DNA from: Hydractinia symbiolongicarpus
Taxonomy: Eukaryota; Cnidaria; Hydrozoa; Anthoathecata; Hydractiniidae
Assembly: GCF_029227915.1 (NCBI RefSeq)
Contig: NC_079883.1
Coordinates: 29,824,001 to 29,888,000, forward strand
Reading direction: 5' to 3'
DNA: 64,000 bases
In this document: one piece after another, positions 22,901 through 37,100 of the stretch
Numbering within the stretch: the first letter of the stretch is position 1
How the letters are laid out: every line of letters begins with the position of its first letter
Made by a program: the position numbers and the translations under genes
The notes under the pieces: generated by a model
What the model was told of the DNA's origin: nothing
The model's input: only the letters and a program-made list of their open reading frames with translations
Databases searched by the model: none

Positions 22901-25159
22901 TTTCTAACGGTATCAATCCTTTGAGTTACAACAGTTGCGCGAAATATTCGTCCCCACATGTATTCAGCGATAGTATTTGGATATTACTAGGTTGCATCGC
23001 TTTTAACAGTGAAACGTTTGACTGTGGGACTTAATTGAACTGTTTTTAAACTTTGACCTTATAAATGTGATAAATGAGCCAGTTTGATTACAGGAAGTAA
23101 CATTCTTCCTAATTTGACTTGATTGCTGGAACTCAGCGATAGCACTGGGCGCTGTGGTAGAATTTTATTTAAAAATTAAGTTAAATAAGTCATTTTTTAC
23201 TGTGGGATCAATCCCAGCCGTTAGTTCGCGCTGAAGAAATAGAGACAGTTTCAAAAACTACATTTCATTGACTTTCTAACGGTGTCAATCCGTTTGAGTT
23301 AGAAGGATTGCGTCACATACTCGTATCAACATGTACTTAGTGATTTTTTTCCGATATTTCTAAGTTGTATCGCTTTTAACACTGAAACGATTGACTCTGG
23401 GAATTAATTGAACTGATTCTGGACTGTGACCTTATAAATGCGATAAATGGGCCAATTGGGCTCCAAGGAATAACATTCTTCTTAATTCGACATGATTGCT
23501 GGAATTCAGCGAGTACACTAGGCTCTGTGGTAGTGCTTTATTTAAAAATTTAGATAAATAGCTCTTTTTTTACTGTGGGACTAATACTGGCCGTTAGCAC
23601 GCGCTGAAGAAATAGAGACATTCTCAAAAACTACATTTCATCGACTTCTGGCCGGTATCAATCCGTTTGAGTTACAACGGTTGCGTCACATATTCGTACC
23701 AACATGTATTTAGCGATAGTATTCGGATATTACTAGGTTGCATCGTTTTTAACAGCGAAACGTTTGACTGTGGGATTTAATTGAACTGATTTTGGACTTT
23801 GACCTTATAAATGTGATAAATGAGCCAGTTTGACTACAAGAAATAGCATTCTTCTTAATTTGACATGATTGCTGGAGCTCCGCGATTACACTGGGCACTG
23901 TGGTAACTCTTTGTTAAAAGATTAAGATAACTTAGTCAGCTTTTACTGTGGGACCAATCCTAGCCGTTAGTTCGCGCTGAAGAAATAGAGACAGTTTCAA
24001 AAACTACATTTCATTGACTTTATAACGGTGTCAATCCGCTTGAGTTACAACGGTTGCGTCACATATTCGTACCAACATGTATTTAGTGATTTTCTTCCAA
24101 ATTTTAATAAGTTGTATTGCTTTTAACAGTTAAACGATTGACTCTGGGAATTAATTGAACTGATTTTGGACTTTGACCTTATAAATGTGATAAATGAGCC
24201 AATTGGGCTCCAAGAAATAACATTCTTCTTAATTTGACATGATTGCTGGAACTCAGCGAATACACTGTGCCCTGTGGCAGCGCTTTATTAAAAATTTAAA
24301 TAAAAAAGTCATTTTTTACTGTGGGACCAATCCAAGCCGTTAGTTCGCGCTGAAGAAATAGAGACAGTTTAAAAAACTACATTTCATTGACTTTCTAACG
24401 GTGTCAATCCGTTTGAGTTAGAACGGTTGCGTCACATATTCGTACCAACATGTATTTAGTGATTTTTTTCCGATATTACCAAGTTGTATCGCTTTTAACA
24501 GTGAAACGATTGACTCTGGGAATTAATTGAACTGATTCTAGACTGTGACCTTATAAATGTGATGAATGAGCCAATTGGACTGCATGAAGTAACATTCTTC
24601 TTAAATCGACATGATTGCTGGAATTCAGCGATTACAATAGGCTCTGTGGTAGCGTTTTATATAAAAATTTAGATAAATAAGTCTTTTTTTACTGTAGGAC
24701 CAATCCTGGCCGTTAGCACGCACTGAAGAAATAGAGACATTCCCAAAAACTTCATTTCATTGACTTCTTGGCAGTATCAATCCGTTTGAGTTACAACGGT
24801 TGCGTCACATATTCGTACCAACCTGTATTTAGTGATATCTTTCCGATATTACTAAGTTATATTGCTTTTAACAGTGAAACGATTGACTGTGGAACTTAAT
24901 TGAACTAACTTTAGACTGTGACCTTATAAATGTGATAAGTGAGCCAACTGGAACCAAGAAGTAACATTCTTCTTAATTTTACATGATTGCTGGAACTCAG
25001 CGTTTACACTGGGCGCTGTTGTAGCACTTTATTTAAAAATTTAAATAAAAAGGTCATTTTTTACTGTGGGACCAATCCTAGCCGTTATCGCGCGCTGAAG
25101 AAATAGCGACAGCTTCAAAAACTACCTCTCATTGACTTTCTAACGGTATCAATCCATTT
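19948..25159 (+). repeat. HOR-3, copy A (14 monomers, 5212 bp)
   Basis: Anchors are 19948, 20320, 20690, 21063, 21435, 21808, 22178, 22551, 22923, 23296, 23669, 24042, 24415 and 24788. The first three recur at 25160, 25532 and 25902 (offset 5212). The next two segments recur with offsets 4467 and 3722, because copy B has lost monomers twice. The monomers at 22551 and 23669 are near-duplicates 1118 bp apart (three monomers), sharing CTGGCCGGTATC and TTTTTAACAGC. Confidence 0.9.
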
Positions 25160-28100
25160 GAGTTACAACGGTTGCGTCACATATTCGAACCAACATGTAT
25201 TTAGCGATAGTATTCTGATGTTGCTAGGTTGCATCGCCTTTAACAGTGAAGCGTTGGACTGTGAGACTTAATTGAACTGATTCTGGACTGTGACCTTGTA
25301 AACGCGATAAATGAGCCAATTGGGCTCCAAGGAATATCATTCTTCTTAATTCGACATGATTTCTGGAATTCAGCGAGTACACTAGGCTCTGTGGTAGTGC
25401 TTTATTAAAAAATTTAGATAAATAAGTCTTTTTTACTGTGGGACTAATCCTGGTCGTTAGCACGCGCTGAAGAAATAGAGCCATTCTCAAAAACTACATT
25501 TCATCGACTTCTTGGCGGTATCAATCCGTTTGAGTTACAACGGTTACGTCACATATTCGTACCAACATGTATTTAGCGATAGTATTCTGATATTACTAGG
25601 TTGCATCGCCTTTAACAGTGAAACGATTGACTGTGGGACTTAATTGAACTGATTTTGGACTTTGACCTTATTATTGTGACAAATGAGCCAGTTTAACTAC
25701 AAGAAGTAACATTCTTCTTAATTTGACTTGATTGCTGGAACTCAGCGATTGCTCTGGGCGCTGTGGTAGAGTTTTATTTAAAAAAAGTTAAATAAGTCAT
25801 TTCTTACTGTGGGACCAATCCCAGCCGTTATCGCGCGCTGAAGAAATAGCGACAGTTTCAAAAACTACATTTCATTGACTTTCTAACGGTATCAATCCTT
25901 TGAGTTACAACGGTTGCGCGAAATATTCGTCCCCACATGTATTCAGCGATAATATTTGGATATTACTAGGTTGCATCGCTTTTAACAGTGAAACGTTTGA
26001 CTGTGGGACTTAATTGAACTGATTTTGGACTTTCACCTTATAAATGTGATAAATGAGCCAGTTTAATTACAGGAAGTAACATTCTTCCTAATTTGACTTG
26101 ATTGCTGGAACTCAGCGATAGCACTAGGCGCTGTGGTAGAGTTTTATTTAAAAATTAAGATAAATAAGTCATTTTTCACTGTGGGACTAATCCTAGCCGT
26201 TAGTGCGCGCTGACGAAATAGAGACACTCTCAAAAGCTACATTTCATCGAATTCTTGGCCGTATCAATCCGTTTGAGTTACAACGGTTGCGCCACATACT
26301 CCTCACCACATGTATTTAGCGATAGTATTCGGATATTACTAGGTTACTTCGACTTTAAAAGTGAAACGATCGACTGTGGGACTTAATTGAACTGATTTTG
26401 GACTTTGACCTTATAAATGTGATAAATGAGCCAGTTTTACTACAAGAAGTAACAGTCTTCTTAATTTGACTTGATTGCTGGAACTCAGCGATTGCACTGG
26501 TCGCTGTGGTAGAGTTTTATTTAAAAAAACTTAAATAAGTCATTTTTTACTGTGGGACCCGTCCCAGCCGTTATCGCGCACTGAAGAAATAGCGACAGTT
26601 TCAGAAACTACATTTCATTGACTTTCTAACGGTATCAATCCTTTGAGTTACAACAGTTGCGCGAAATATTCGTCCCCACATGTATTCAGCGATAGTATTT
26701 GGATATTACTAGGTTGCATCGCTTTTAACAGTGAAACGTTTGACTGTGGGACTTAATTGAACTGTTTTTGAACTTTGACCTTATAAATGTGATAAATGAG
26801 CCAGTTTGATTACAGGAAGTAACATTCTTTCTAATTTGACTTGATTGCTGGAACTCAGCGATAGCACTGGGCGCTGTGGTAGAATTTTATTTAAAAATTA
26901 AGTTAAATAAGTCATTTTTTACTGTGGGACCAATCCCAGCCGTTAGTTCCGGCTGAAGAAAAAGAGACAGTTTCAAAAACTACATTTCATTGACTTTCTA
27001 ACGGTGTCAATCCGTTTCAGTTAGAAGGATTGCATCACATACTCGTATCAACATGTACTTAGTGATTTTTTTCCGATATTTCTAAGTTGTATCGCTTTTA
27101 ACACTGAAACGATTGACTGTGGGAACTAATTGAACTGATTCTGGACTGTGACCTTATAAATGCGATAAATGGGCCAATTGGGCTCCAAGGAATAACATAC
27201 TTCTTAATTCGACATGATTGCTGAAATTCAGCGAGTACACTAGGCTCTGTGGTAGTGCTTTATTTAAAAATTTAGATAAATAGCTCTTTTTTTACTGTGG
27301 GACTAATACTGGCCGTTAGCACGCGCTGAAGAAATAGAGACATTCTCAAAAACTACATTTCATCGACTTCTGGCCGGTATCAATCCGTTTGAGTTACAAC
27401 GGTTGCGTCACATATTCGTACCAACATGTATTTAGCGATAGTATTCGGATATTACTAGGTTGCATCGTTTTTAACAGCGAAACATTTGACTGTGGGATTT
27501 AATTGAACTGATTTTGGACTTTGACCTTATAAATGTGATAAATGAGCCAGTTTGACTACAAGAAATAGCATTCTTCTTAATTTGACATGATTGCTGGAGC
27601 TCCGCCATTACACTGGGCACTGTGTTAACTCTTTGTTAAAAGATTAAGATAATTAAGTCAGCTTTTACTGTGGGACCAATCCTAGCCGTTAGTTCGCGCT
27701 GAAGAAATAGAGACAGTTTCAGAAACTACATTTCATTGACTTTCTAACGGCATCAATCCTTTGAGTTACAACAGTTGCGCGAAATATTCGTCCCCACATA
27801 TATTCAGCGATAGTATTTGGATATTACTAGGTTGCATCGCTTTTAACAGTGAAACGTTTGACTGTGGGACTTAATTGAACTGTTTTTAAACTTTTACCTT
27901 ATAAATGTGATAAATGAGCCAGTTTGATTACAGGAAGTAACATTCTTCCTAATTTGACTTGATTGCTGGAACTCAGCGATAGCACTGGGCGCTGTGGTAG
28001 AATTTTATTTAAAAATTAAGTTAAATAAGTCATTTTTTACTGTGGGATCAATCCCAGCCGTTAGTTCGCGCTGAAGAAATAGAGACAGTTTCAAAAACTA

Positions 28101-28881
28101 CATTTCATTGACTTTTTAACGGTGTCAATCCGTTTGAGTTAGAAGGATTGCGTCACATACTCGTATCAACATGTACTTAGTGATTTTTTTCCGATATTTC
28201 TAAGTTGTATCGCTTTTAACACTGAAACGATTGACTCTGGGAATTAATTGAACTGATTCTGGACTGTGACCTTATAAATGCGATAAATGGGCCAATTGGG
28301 CTCCAAGGAATAACATTCTTCCTAATTCGACATGATTGCTGGAATTCAGCGAGTACACTAGGCTCTGTGGTAGTGCTTTATTTAAAAATTTAGATAAATA
28401 GCTCTTTTTTTACTGTGGGACTAATACTGGCCGTTAGCACGCGCTGAAGAAATAGAGACATTCTCAAAAACTACATTTCATCGACTTCTGGCCGGTATCA
28501 ATCCGTTTGAGTTACAACTTTTGCGTCACATATTCGTACCAACATGTATTTAGCGATAGTATTCGGATATTACTAGGTTGCATCGTTTTTAACAGCGAAA
28601 CGTTTGACTGTGGGATTTAATTGAACTGATTTTGGACTTTGACCTTATAAATGTGATAAATGAGCCAGTTTGACTACAAGAAATAGCATTCTTCTTAATT
28701 TGACATGATTGCTGGAGCTCCGCGATTACACTGGGCACTGTGGTAACTCTTTGTTAAAAGATTAAGATAATTAAGTCAGCTTTTACTGTGGGACCAATCC
28801 TAGCCGTTAGTTCGCGCTGAAGAAATAGAGACAGTTTCAAAAACTACATTTCATTGACTTTATAACGGTGTCAATCCGCTT
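25160..28881 (+). repeat. HOR-3, copy B (11 monomers, rearranged)
   Basis: Anchors are 25160, 25532, 25902, 26275, 26645, 27018, 27391, 27763, 28136 and 28509, continuing to 28882. Two hybrid monomers mark two-monomer losses. The monomer at 25902 begins as copy A type 3 and ends as type 5 (junction about 26147-26188). The monomer at 26645 begins as type 7 and ends as type 9 (junction about 26775-26832). The segment from 27018 is then duplicated with a three-monomer period (27018/28136 and 27391/28509, 1118 bp). Confidence 0.86.
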
Positions 28882-31859
28882 GAGTTACAACGGTTGCGTC
28901 ACATATTCGTACCAACATGTATTTAGTGATTTTCTTCCAAATTTTAATAAGTTGTATTGCTTTTAACAGTTAAACGATTGACTGTGGGAATTAATTGAAC
29001 TGACTCTGGACTATGTCCTTTTAAATGTGATAGATGAGCCAATTGGTCTCCTAGGAATAACTTTCTTCTTAATTTGACGTGATGGCTGGAATTCAGCGAT
29101 TACATTAGGCTCTGTGATAGCGCTTTATCTAAAAATTTAGATAAATAAGTCTTTTCTTACTGTGGGACCAATCCTGGCCGTTAGCACGCGGTGAATAAAG
29201 AGGAACAGTTCCAAAGACTACATTTCATTGACTTTCTAGCGGTATAAGTCCGTTTGAGTTACAACGGTTGCGTCACATATTCGTACCAACATGTATTTAG
29301 CGATAGTATTCGGATATTACTAGGTTGCATAGCTTTTAACAGTGAAACGTTTGACTGTGGGACTTAATTGAAATGATTTTGGACTTTGACTTTATATGTG
29401 ATAAATGAGCCAGTTTGAGTACAAGAAATAACATTCTTCTTAATTTGACATGATTGCTGGAACTCAGCGATTGCACTGGGTGCTATGGCAGCGCTTTATT
29501 AAAAATTTAAATAAAAAAGTCATTTTTTACTGTAGGGCCAATCCTAGCCGTTATCGCGCGATGAAGAAATAGCGACAGTTTCAAAAACTACATCTCATTG
29601 ACTTTCTAACGGTATCAATCCGTTTGAGTTACAACGGTTGCGCCACATATTCGTCACCACATGTATTTAGCGATAATATTCGGATATTACTAGGTTGCAT
29701 CGCTTTTAACAGTGAAACGTTTGACTGTGGGACTTAATTGAACTGATTTTGGACTTTGACCTTATAAATGTGATAAATGAGCCAGTTTGACTACAAGAAA
29801 TAGCATTCTTCTCAATTTGACATGATTGCTGGAACTCAGCGATTACACTGGCGCCGTGGAAGAGCTTTATTAAAAAATTAAGATAAATAAGTCATTTATC
29901 ACTTTGGGACCAATCCTAGTCGTTAGTTCGCGCTGAAGTAATAGAGACACTCTCAAAAACTACATTTCATGGAATTCTTGGCCGTATCAATCCGTTTGAA
30001 TTACAACGGTTGCGTCACACATTCGTACCAACATGTATTTAGCGATATTTTTCTGATATTACTAGGTTGCATGGCCTTTAACAATGAAACGATTGACTGT
30101 GGGACTTAATTGAACTAACTTTGGACTGTGACCTTATAAATGTTATAAATAAGCCAGTTAGACTACAAGAAATAACATTCTTCTTAATTTGACATGATTG
30201 CTGGAACTCAGCGATTATACTGGGCGCTGTGGTAGCATTTTATTAAAAATTTAAATAAAAAAGTCATTTTTTACTGTGGGGCCAATCCTAGCAGTTATCG
30301 CGCGATGAAGAAATAGCGACAGTTTCAAAAACTACATCTCATTGACCTTCTAACGGTATCAATCCGTTTGAGTTACAACGGTTTCGCCACATATTCGTCA
30401 CCACATGTATTTAGCGATAGTATTCGGATATTACTAGGTTGCATCGCTTTTAACAGTGAAACGTTTGACTGTGGGACTTAATTGAACTGATTTTGGACTT
30501 TGACCTGATAAATGAGATAAATGAGCCAGTTTGACTACAAGAAATAGCATTCTTCTTAATTTGACATGATTGCTGGAGCTCCACGCTTACACTGGGCACT
30601 GTGGTAACTCTTTGTTAAAAAATGAAGATAAATATGTCAGCTTTTACTGTGGGACCAATCCTAGCCGTTAGTTCGCGCTGAAGAAATAGAGACAGTTTCA
30701 AAAACTACATTTCATTGACTTTATAACGGTGTCAATCCGCTTGAGTTACAACGGTTGCGCCACATATTCGTCACCACATGTATTTAGCGATAATATTCGG
30801 ATATTACTAGGTTGCATCGCTTTTAACAGTGAAACGTTTGACTGTGGGACTTAATTGAACTGATTTTGGACTTTGACCTTATAAATGTGATAAATGAGCC
30901 AGTTTGACTACAAGAAATAGCATTCTTCTCAATTTGACATGATTGCTGGAACTCAGCGATTACACTGGCGCCGTGGAAGAGCTTTATTAAAAAATTAAGA
31001 TAAATAAGTCATTTATCACTTTGGGACCAATCCTAGCCGTTAGTTCGCGCTGAAGTAATAGAGACACTCTCAAAAACTACATTTCATGGAATTCTTGGCC
31101 GTATCAATCCGTTTGAATTACAACGGTTGCGTCACACATTCGTACCAACATGTATTTAGCGATATTTTTCTGATATTACTAGGTTGCATGGCCTTTAACA
31201 ATGAAACGATTGACTGTGGGACTTAATTGAACTAACTTTGGACTGTGACCTTATAAATGTTATAAATAAGCCAGTTTGACTACAAGAAATAACATTCTTC
31301 TTAATTTGACATGATTGCTGGAACTCAGCGATTATACTGGGCGCTGTGGTAGCATTGTATTAAAAATTTAAATAAAAAAGTCATTTTTTACTGTGGGGCC
31401 AATCCTAGCAGTTATCGCGCGATGAAGAAATAGCGACAGTTTCAAAAACTACATCTCATTGACCTTCTAACGGTATCAACCCGTTTGAGTTACAACGGTT
31501 TCGCCACATATTCGTCACCACATGTATTTAGCGATAGTATTCGGATATTACTAGGTTGCATCGCTTTTAACAGTGAAACGTTTGACTGTGGGACTTAATT
31601 GAACTGATTTTGGACTTTGACCTGATAAATGAGATAAATGAGCCAGTTTTACTACAAGAAATAGCATTCTTCTTAATTTGACATGATTGCTGGAGCTCCG
31701 CGCTTACACTGGGCACTGTGGTAACTCTTTGTTAAAAAATGAAGATAAATATGTCAGCTTTTACTGTGGGACCAATCCTAGCCGTTAGTTCGCGCTGAAG
31801 AAATAGAGACAGTTTCAAAAACTACATTTCATTGACTTTATAACGGTGTCAATCCGCTT
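28882..31859 (+). repeat. HOR-4, copy A (5-monomer base unit plus nested trimer duplication, 2978 bp)
   Basis: Anchors are 28882, 29256, 29626, 29998, 30370, 30743, 31115 and 31487. The first five correspond to 31860-33350 in copy B. The block 29626-30370 is present twice, with a 1117-bp period. The second copy starts inside the core at 30743-30759, where a left part of the 28882 type (CCGCTTGAG) is joined to a right part of the 29626 type (GGTTGCGCCAC). The monomer at 29256 lacks three bases near 29393. Confidence 0.9.
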
Positions 31860-31876
31860 GAGTTACAACGGTTGCG
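29643..31876 (+). repeat. Nested tandem duplication of a trimer (1117-bp period)
   Basis: The two copies, about 29643-30759 and 30760-31876, share many rare variants. These include TTTATCACTTTGGGACC, CCGTTTGAATTACAACGG, CACACATTCG and GACCTGATAAATGAGATAAA. They differ by eye at only a few bases, for example GTTAGACTAC at 30157 against GTTTGACTAC in the second copy. This is a recent duplication. Confidence 0.9.
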
Positions 31877-34160
31877 TCACATATTCGTACCAACATGTAT
31901 TTAGTGATTTTCTTCCAAATTTACTAAGTTGTATTGCTTTTAACAGTTAAACGATTGACTGTGGGAATTAATTGAACTGACTCTGGACTATGTCCTTATA
32001 AATGTGATAGATGAGCCAATTGGTCTCCTACGAATAACTTTCTTCTTAATTTGACGTGATGGCCGGAATTCAGCGATTAAATTAGGCTCTGTGATAGCGC
32101 TTTATTTAAAAATTTAGATAAATAAGTCTTTTTTTACTGTGGGACCAATCCTGGCCGTTAGCACGCGCTGAATAAAGAGGAACAGTTCCAAAGACTACAT
32201 TTCATTGACTTTCTAGAGGTATAAATCCGTTTGAGTTACAACGGTTACATCACATATTCGTACCAACATGTATTTAGCGATAGTATTCGGATATTACTAG
32301 GTTGCATCTCTTTTAACAGTGAAACGTTTGACTGTGGGACTTAATTGAACTGATTTTGGACTTTGACTTTATAAATGTGATAAATGAGCCAGTTTGAGTA
32401 CGAGAAATAACATTCTTCTTAATTTGACGTGATTGCTGGAACTCAACGATTCCACTGGGTGCCATGGCAGCGCTTTATTAAAAATTTAAATAAAAAAGTC
32501 ATTTTTTACTGTGGGGCCAATCCTAGCCGTTATCGCGCGATGAAGAAATAGCGACTGTTTCAAAAACTACATCTCATTGACTTTCTAACGGTATCAATCC
32601 GTTTGAGTTACAACGGTTGCGCCACATATTTGTCACCACATTTATTTAGCGATAGTATTCGGATATTACTAGGTTGCATCGCTTTTAACAGTGAAACGTT
32701 TGACTGTGGGACTTAATTGAACTGATTTTGGACTTTGACTTTATAAATGTGATAAATGAGCCAGTTTGAGTACGAGAAATAACATTCTTCTTAATTTGAC
32801 ATGATTGCTGGAACTCAGCGATTACACTGGGCGCTGTGGAAGCGCTTTATTAAAAAATTAAGATAAATAAGTCATTTTTCACTGTGGGACCAATCCTAGC
32901 CGTTAGTTCGCGCTGAAGAAATAGAGACACTCTCAAAAACTACATTTCATGGAATTCTTGGCCGTATCAATCCGTTTGAGTTAAAACGGTTGCGTCACAT
33001 ATTCGTACCGACATGTATTTAGCGATATTTTTCTGATATTACTAGGTTGCATGGCCTTTAACAATGAAACGATTGACTGTGGGACTTAATTGAACTAACT
33101 TTGGACTGTGACCTTATAAATGTTATAAATAAGCCAGTTTGACTACAAGAAATAACATTCTTCTTAATTTGACATGATTGCTGGAACTCAGCGATTATAC
33201 TGGGTGCTGTGATAGCACTTTATTAAAAATTTAAATAAAAAAGTCATTTTTTACTGTGGGGCCAACTCTAGCAGTTATCGCGCGATGAAGAAATAGCGAC
33301 AGTTTCAAAAACTACATCTCATTGACCTTCTTACGGTATCAATCCGTTTGAGTTACAACGGTTGCACCACATATTCGTCACCACATGTATTTAACGATAG
33401 TATTCGGATATTACTAGGTTGCATCGCTTTTAACAGTGAAACGTTTTACTGTGGGACTTAATTGAACTGATTTTGGACTTTGACCTTATAAATGTGATAA
33501 ATGAGCCAGCTTGACTACAAGAAATAGCATTCTTCTTAATTTGACATGATTGCTGGAACTCAGCGATTACACTGGGCGCTGTGGAAGCGCTTTATTAAAA
33601 AATTAAGATAAATAAGTCATTTTTCACTGTGGGACCAATCCTAGCCGTTAGTTCGCGCTGAAGAAATAGAGACACTCTCAAAAACTACATTTCATGGAAT
33701 TCTTGGCCGTATCAATCCATTTGAGTTACAACGGTTGCGTCACATATTCGTACCGACATGTATTTAGCGATATTTTTCTGATATTACTAGGTTGCATGGC
33801 CTTTAACAATGAAACGATTCACTGTGGGACTTAATTGAACTAACTTTGGACTGTGACCTTATCAATGTTATAAATAAGCCAGTTTGACTACAAGAAATAA
33901 CATTCTTCTTAATTTGACATGATTGCTGGAACTCAGCGATTATACTGGGTGCTGTGATAGCACTTTATTAAAAATTTAAATAAAAAAGTCATTTTTTACT
34001 GTGGGGCCAACTCTAGCAGTTATCGCGCGATGAAGAAATAGCGACAGTTTCAAAAACTACATCTCATTGACCTTCTTACGGTATCAATCCGTTTGAGTTA
34101 CAACGGTTGCACCACATATTCGTCACCACATGTATTTAACGATAGTATTCGGATATTACT
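31860..34160 (+). repeat. HOR-4, copy B (5 monomers plus nested dimer duplication)
   Basis: Anchors are 31860, 32233, 32605, 32978, 33350, 33723 and 34095. The first five follow copy A at offsets of about 2977-2980 bp. The monomers at 32978 and 33350 are then repeated at 33723 and 34095 (745 bp). They share GTACCGACATG, GCCAACTCTAGCAG and TTGCACCACATATTC. Identity to the dimer ends near 34160, where the sequence switches to a TAAGTTGTATTGC type. Confidence 0.88.
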
Positions 34161-37100
34161 AAGTTGTATTGCTTTTAACAGTTAAACGATTGACTGTGGG
34201 AATTTATTGAACTGACTCTGGACTATGTCCTTATAAATGTGATAGATGAGCCAATTGGTCTCCTAGGAATAACTTTCTTCTTAATTTGACGTGATGGCTG
34301 GAATTCAGCGATTACATTAGGCTCTGTGGTAGAGTTTTATTTAAAAATTAAGTTAAATAAGTCATTGTTTACTGTGGGACAATCCCAGCCGTTAGTTCGC
34401 GCTGAAGAAATAGAGACAGTTTCAAAAACTACATTTCATTGACATTCTAACGGTGTCAATCCGTTTGGGTTAGAACGATTGCGTCACATATTCGTACCAA
34501 CATGTACTTAGTGATTTTTTTCCGATATTACTAAATTGTATCGATTTTAACAGTGAAACGATTGATTCTGGGAATTAATGGAACTGATTCTGGACTTTGA
34601 CCTTGTAAATGCGATAAATGAGCCAATTGGGCTCCAAGGAATACCATTCTTTTTTAATTTGACATGATTGCTGGAATTCAGTGAGTACACTAGTCTCTGT
34701 GGTAATGCTTTATTTATAAATTTAGATAAATAAGTCTTTTTTTACTGTGGGACTAATACTGGCCGTTAGCACGAGCTGAAGAAATAGAGACATTCTCAAA
34801 AACTACAATTCATTGACTTCTTGGCGGTATCGATCCGTTTGAGTTAGAACGATTGCTTCACATATTCGTACCAACATGTATTTAGTGATTTTTTTCCGAT
34901 ATTACTAAATTGTATCGCTTTTAACAGTAAAACGATTGACTCTGGGACTTAATTGAACTGATTCTGGACTGTGACCTTATAACTGCGATAAATGAGCCAA
35001 TTGGACTCCAAGGAATAACTTTTTTCTTAATTTGACGTGATTGCTGAAACTCAGCGATTACACTGTGCGCTGTGGTAGCGTTTTATTTAAAAATTAAGAT
35101 AAATAAGATTCTTCTTGCTGCGGGACCAATCCTGGCCGTTAGCACGCCCTGAATAAAGAGGAACAATTCCAAAGACTACATTTCATTGACTTTCTAGTGA
35201 TATAAATCCGTTTGAGTTACAACGGTTGCGTCACATATTCGTACCAACATGTATCTAGCCATAGTATTCGGATATTACTGGGTTGCACCGCTTTTAACAG
35301 TGAAACTTTTGACTGAGGGACTTAATTGAACTGATTTTAGACTTTGACCTTATAAGTGTGATAAATGAGCCAGTTTGACTACAAGAAATAACATTCTTCT
35401 TAATTTGACATGATTGCTGGAACTCAGCGATTACACTGGGCGCTGTGGCAGCGCTTTATTAAAAATTTAAATAAAAAAGTCATTTTTTACAATGGGACCA
35501 ATCCAAGCCGTTAGTTTGCGCTGAAGAAATAGAGACAGTTTCAAAAACTACATTTCATTGACTTTCTAACGGTGTCAATCCGTTTGAGTTAGAACGGTTG
35601 CGTCACATATTCGTACCAACATGTATTTAGTGATATCTTTCCGATATTACTAAGTTATATTGCTTTTAACAGTGAAACGATTGACTGTGGAACTTAATTG
35701 AACTAACCTTGGACTGTGACCTAATAAATGTGATAAGTGAGCCAACTGGACCCAAGAAGTAACATTCTTCTTAATTTTACATGATTGCCGGAACTCAGCG
35801 ATTACACTGGGCGCTGTGGTAGCACTTTATTTAAAAATTTAATAAAAAAGTCATTTTTTACTGTGGGACCAATCCTAGCCCTTATCGCCCGCTGAAGAAA
35901 TAGCGACAGTTTCAAAAAGTACATTTCATTCACTTCGTGGCGGTATCAATCCATTTGAGTTACAACTGTTGCGTCACTTATTAGTCCCAACATATATTTA
36001 GCGATCGTATTCGGTTATTACTATGTTGCATCGCTTTTAACAGTGAAGCGTTTGACTGTGGGACTTAATTGAACTGATTTTGGACTTTGACCTTATAAAG
36101 GTGATAAATGAGCCAGTTTGAGTACAAGAAGTAACATTCTTCTTAATTTGACTGGATTGCTGGAACTCAGCGATTGCACTGGGCACTGTGGTAGCGTTTT
36201 ATTTAAAAATTAAGTTAAATAAGTCACTTTTTACTGTGGGAGCAATCCCAGCCGTTAGTTCGCGCTGAATAAACAAAGACGGTTTCAAAAACTACATTTC
36301 ATTGACTTTCTAACGGTGTTAATCCGTTTGAGTTACAACGGTTGCGTCACATATTCGTACCAACATGTATTTAGTGATTTTTTTCCGATGTGTCTAAGTT
36401 GCATCGCTTTTAACAGTGAAACGATTGACTGTGGGACTTAATTGATCTGATTCTGGACTGTGACCTTGTAAATGCGATAAATGAGCCTATTGGGCACCAA
36501 GGAATATCATTTTTCTTAATTCGACATGATTGCTGGAATTCAGCGATTACACTGGGCGCTGTGGTAGAGCTTTATTTAAAAATTTAGATAAATAAGTCTT
36601 TTTTACTGTGGGACAAATCCTGGCCGTTAGCAGGCGCTGAAGTAATAGAGACATTCTCAAAAACTACATTTCGTCGACTTCTTGGCGGTATCAATCCGTT
36701 TGAGTTACAACGGCTGCGTCACACATTCGTATCAACATGTATTTAGCGATAGTATTCTGATATTACTAGGTTGCATCGCCTTTAACAGTGAAACGATTGA
36801 CTGTGGGACTTCATTGAACTAACTTTCAACTGTGACCTGATAAATGTTAAAAATGAGCCAGTTTGACTACAAGAAATAACATTCTTCTTAATTTGACATG
36901 ATTGCTGGAGCTGAGCGATTACACTGGGCGCTGTGGTAGCACTTTATTAAAAATTTTTTATCAAAAAGTAATTTTTTACTGTGGGTCCAATCCTAGTCGT
37001 TATTGCGCGCTGAAAAAATAGCGACAGTTTCAAAAACTACATTTCATTGTCTTTCTAACGGTATCAATCCGCTTGAGTTACAACTGTTGCGTCACATATT

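Noticed and set aside
20012-25490. Minus-strand 88-codon frames at 20012-20278 and 25224-25490, and other minus-strand frames at 7961, 38645 and 55791
   Set aside because: They are chance frames in homologous HOR-3 monomers or related types, 5212 bp apart in the first pair. Frames do not continue into adjacent monomers.
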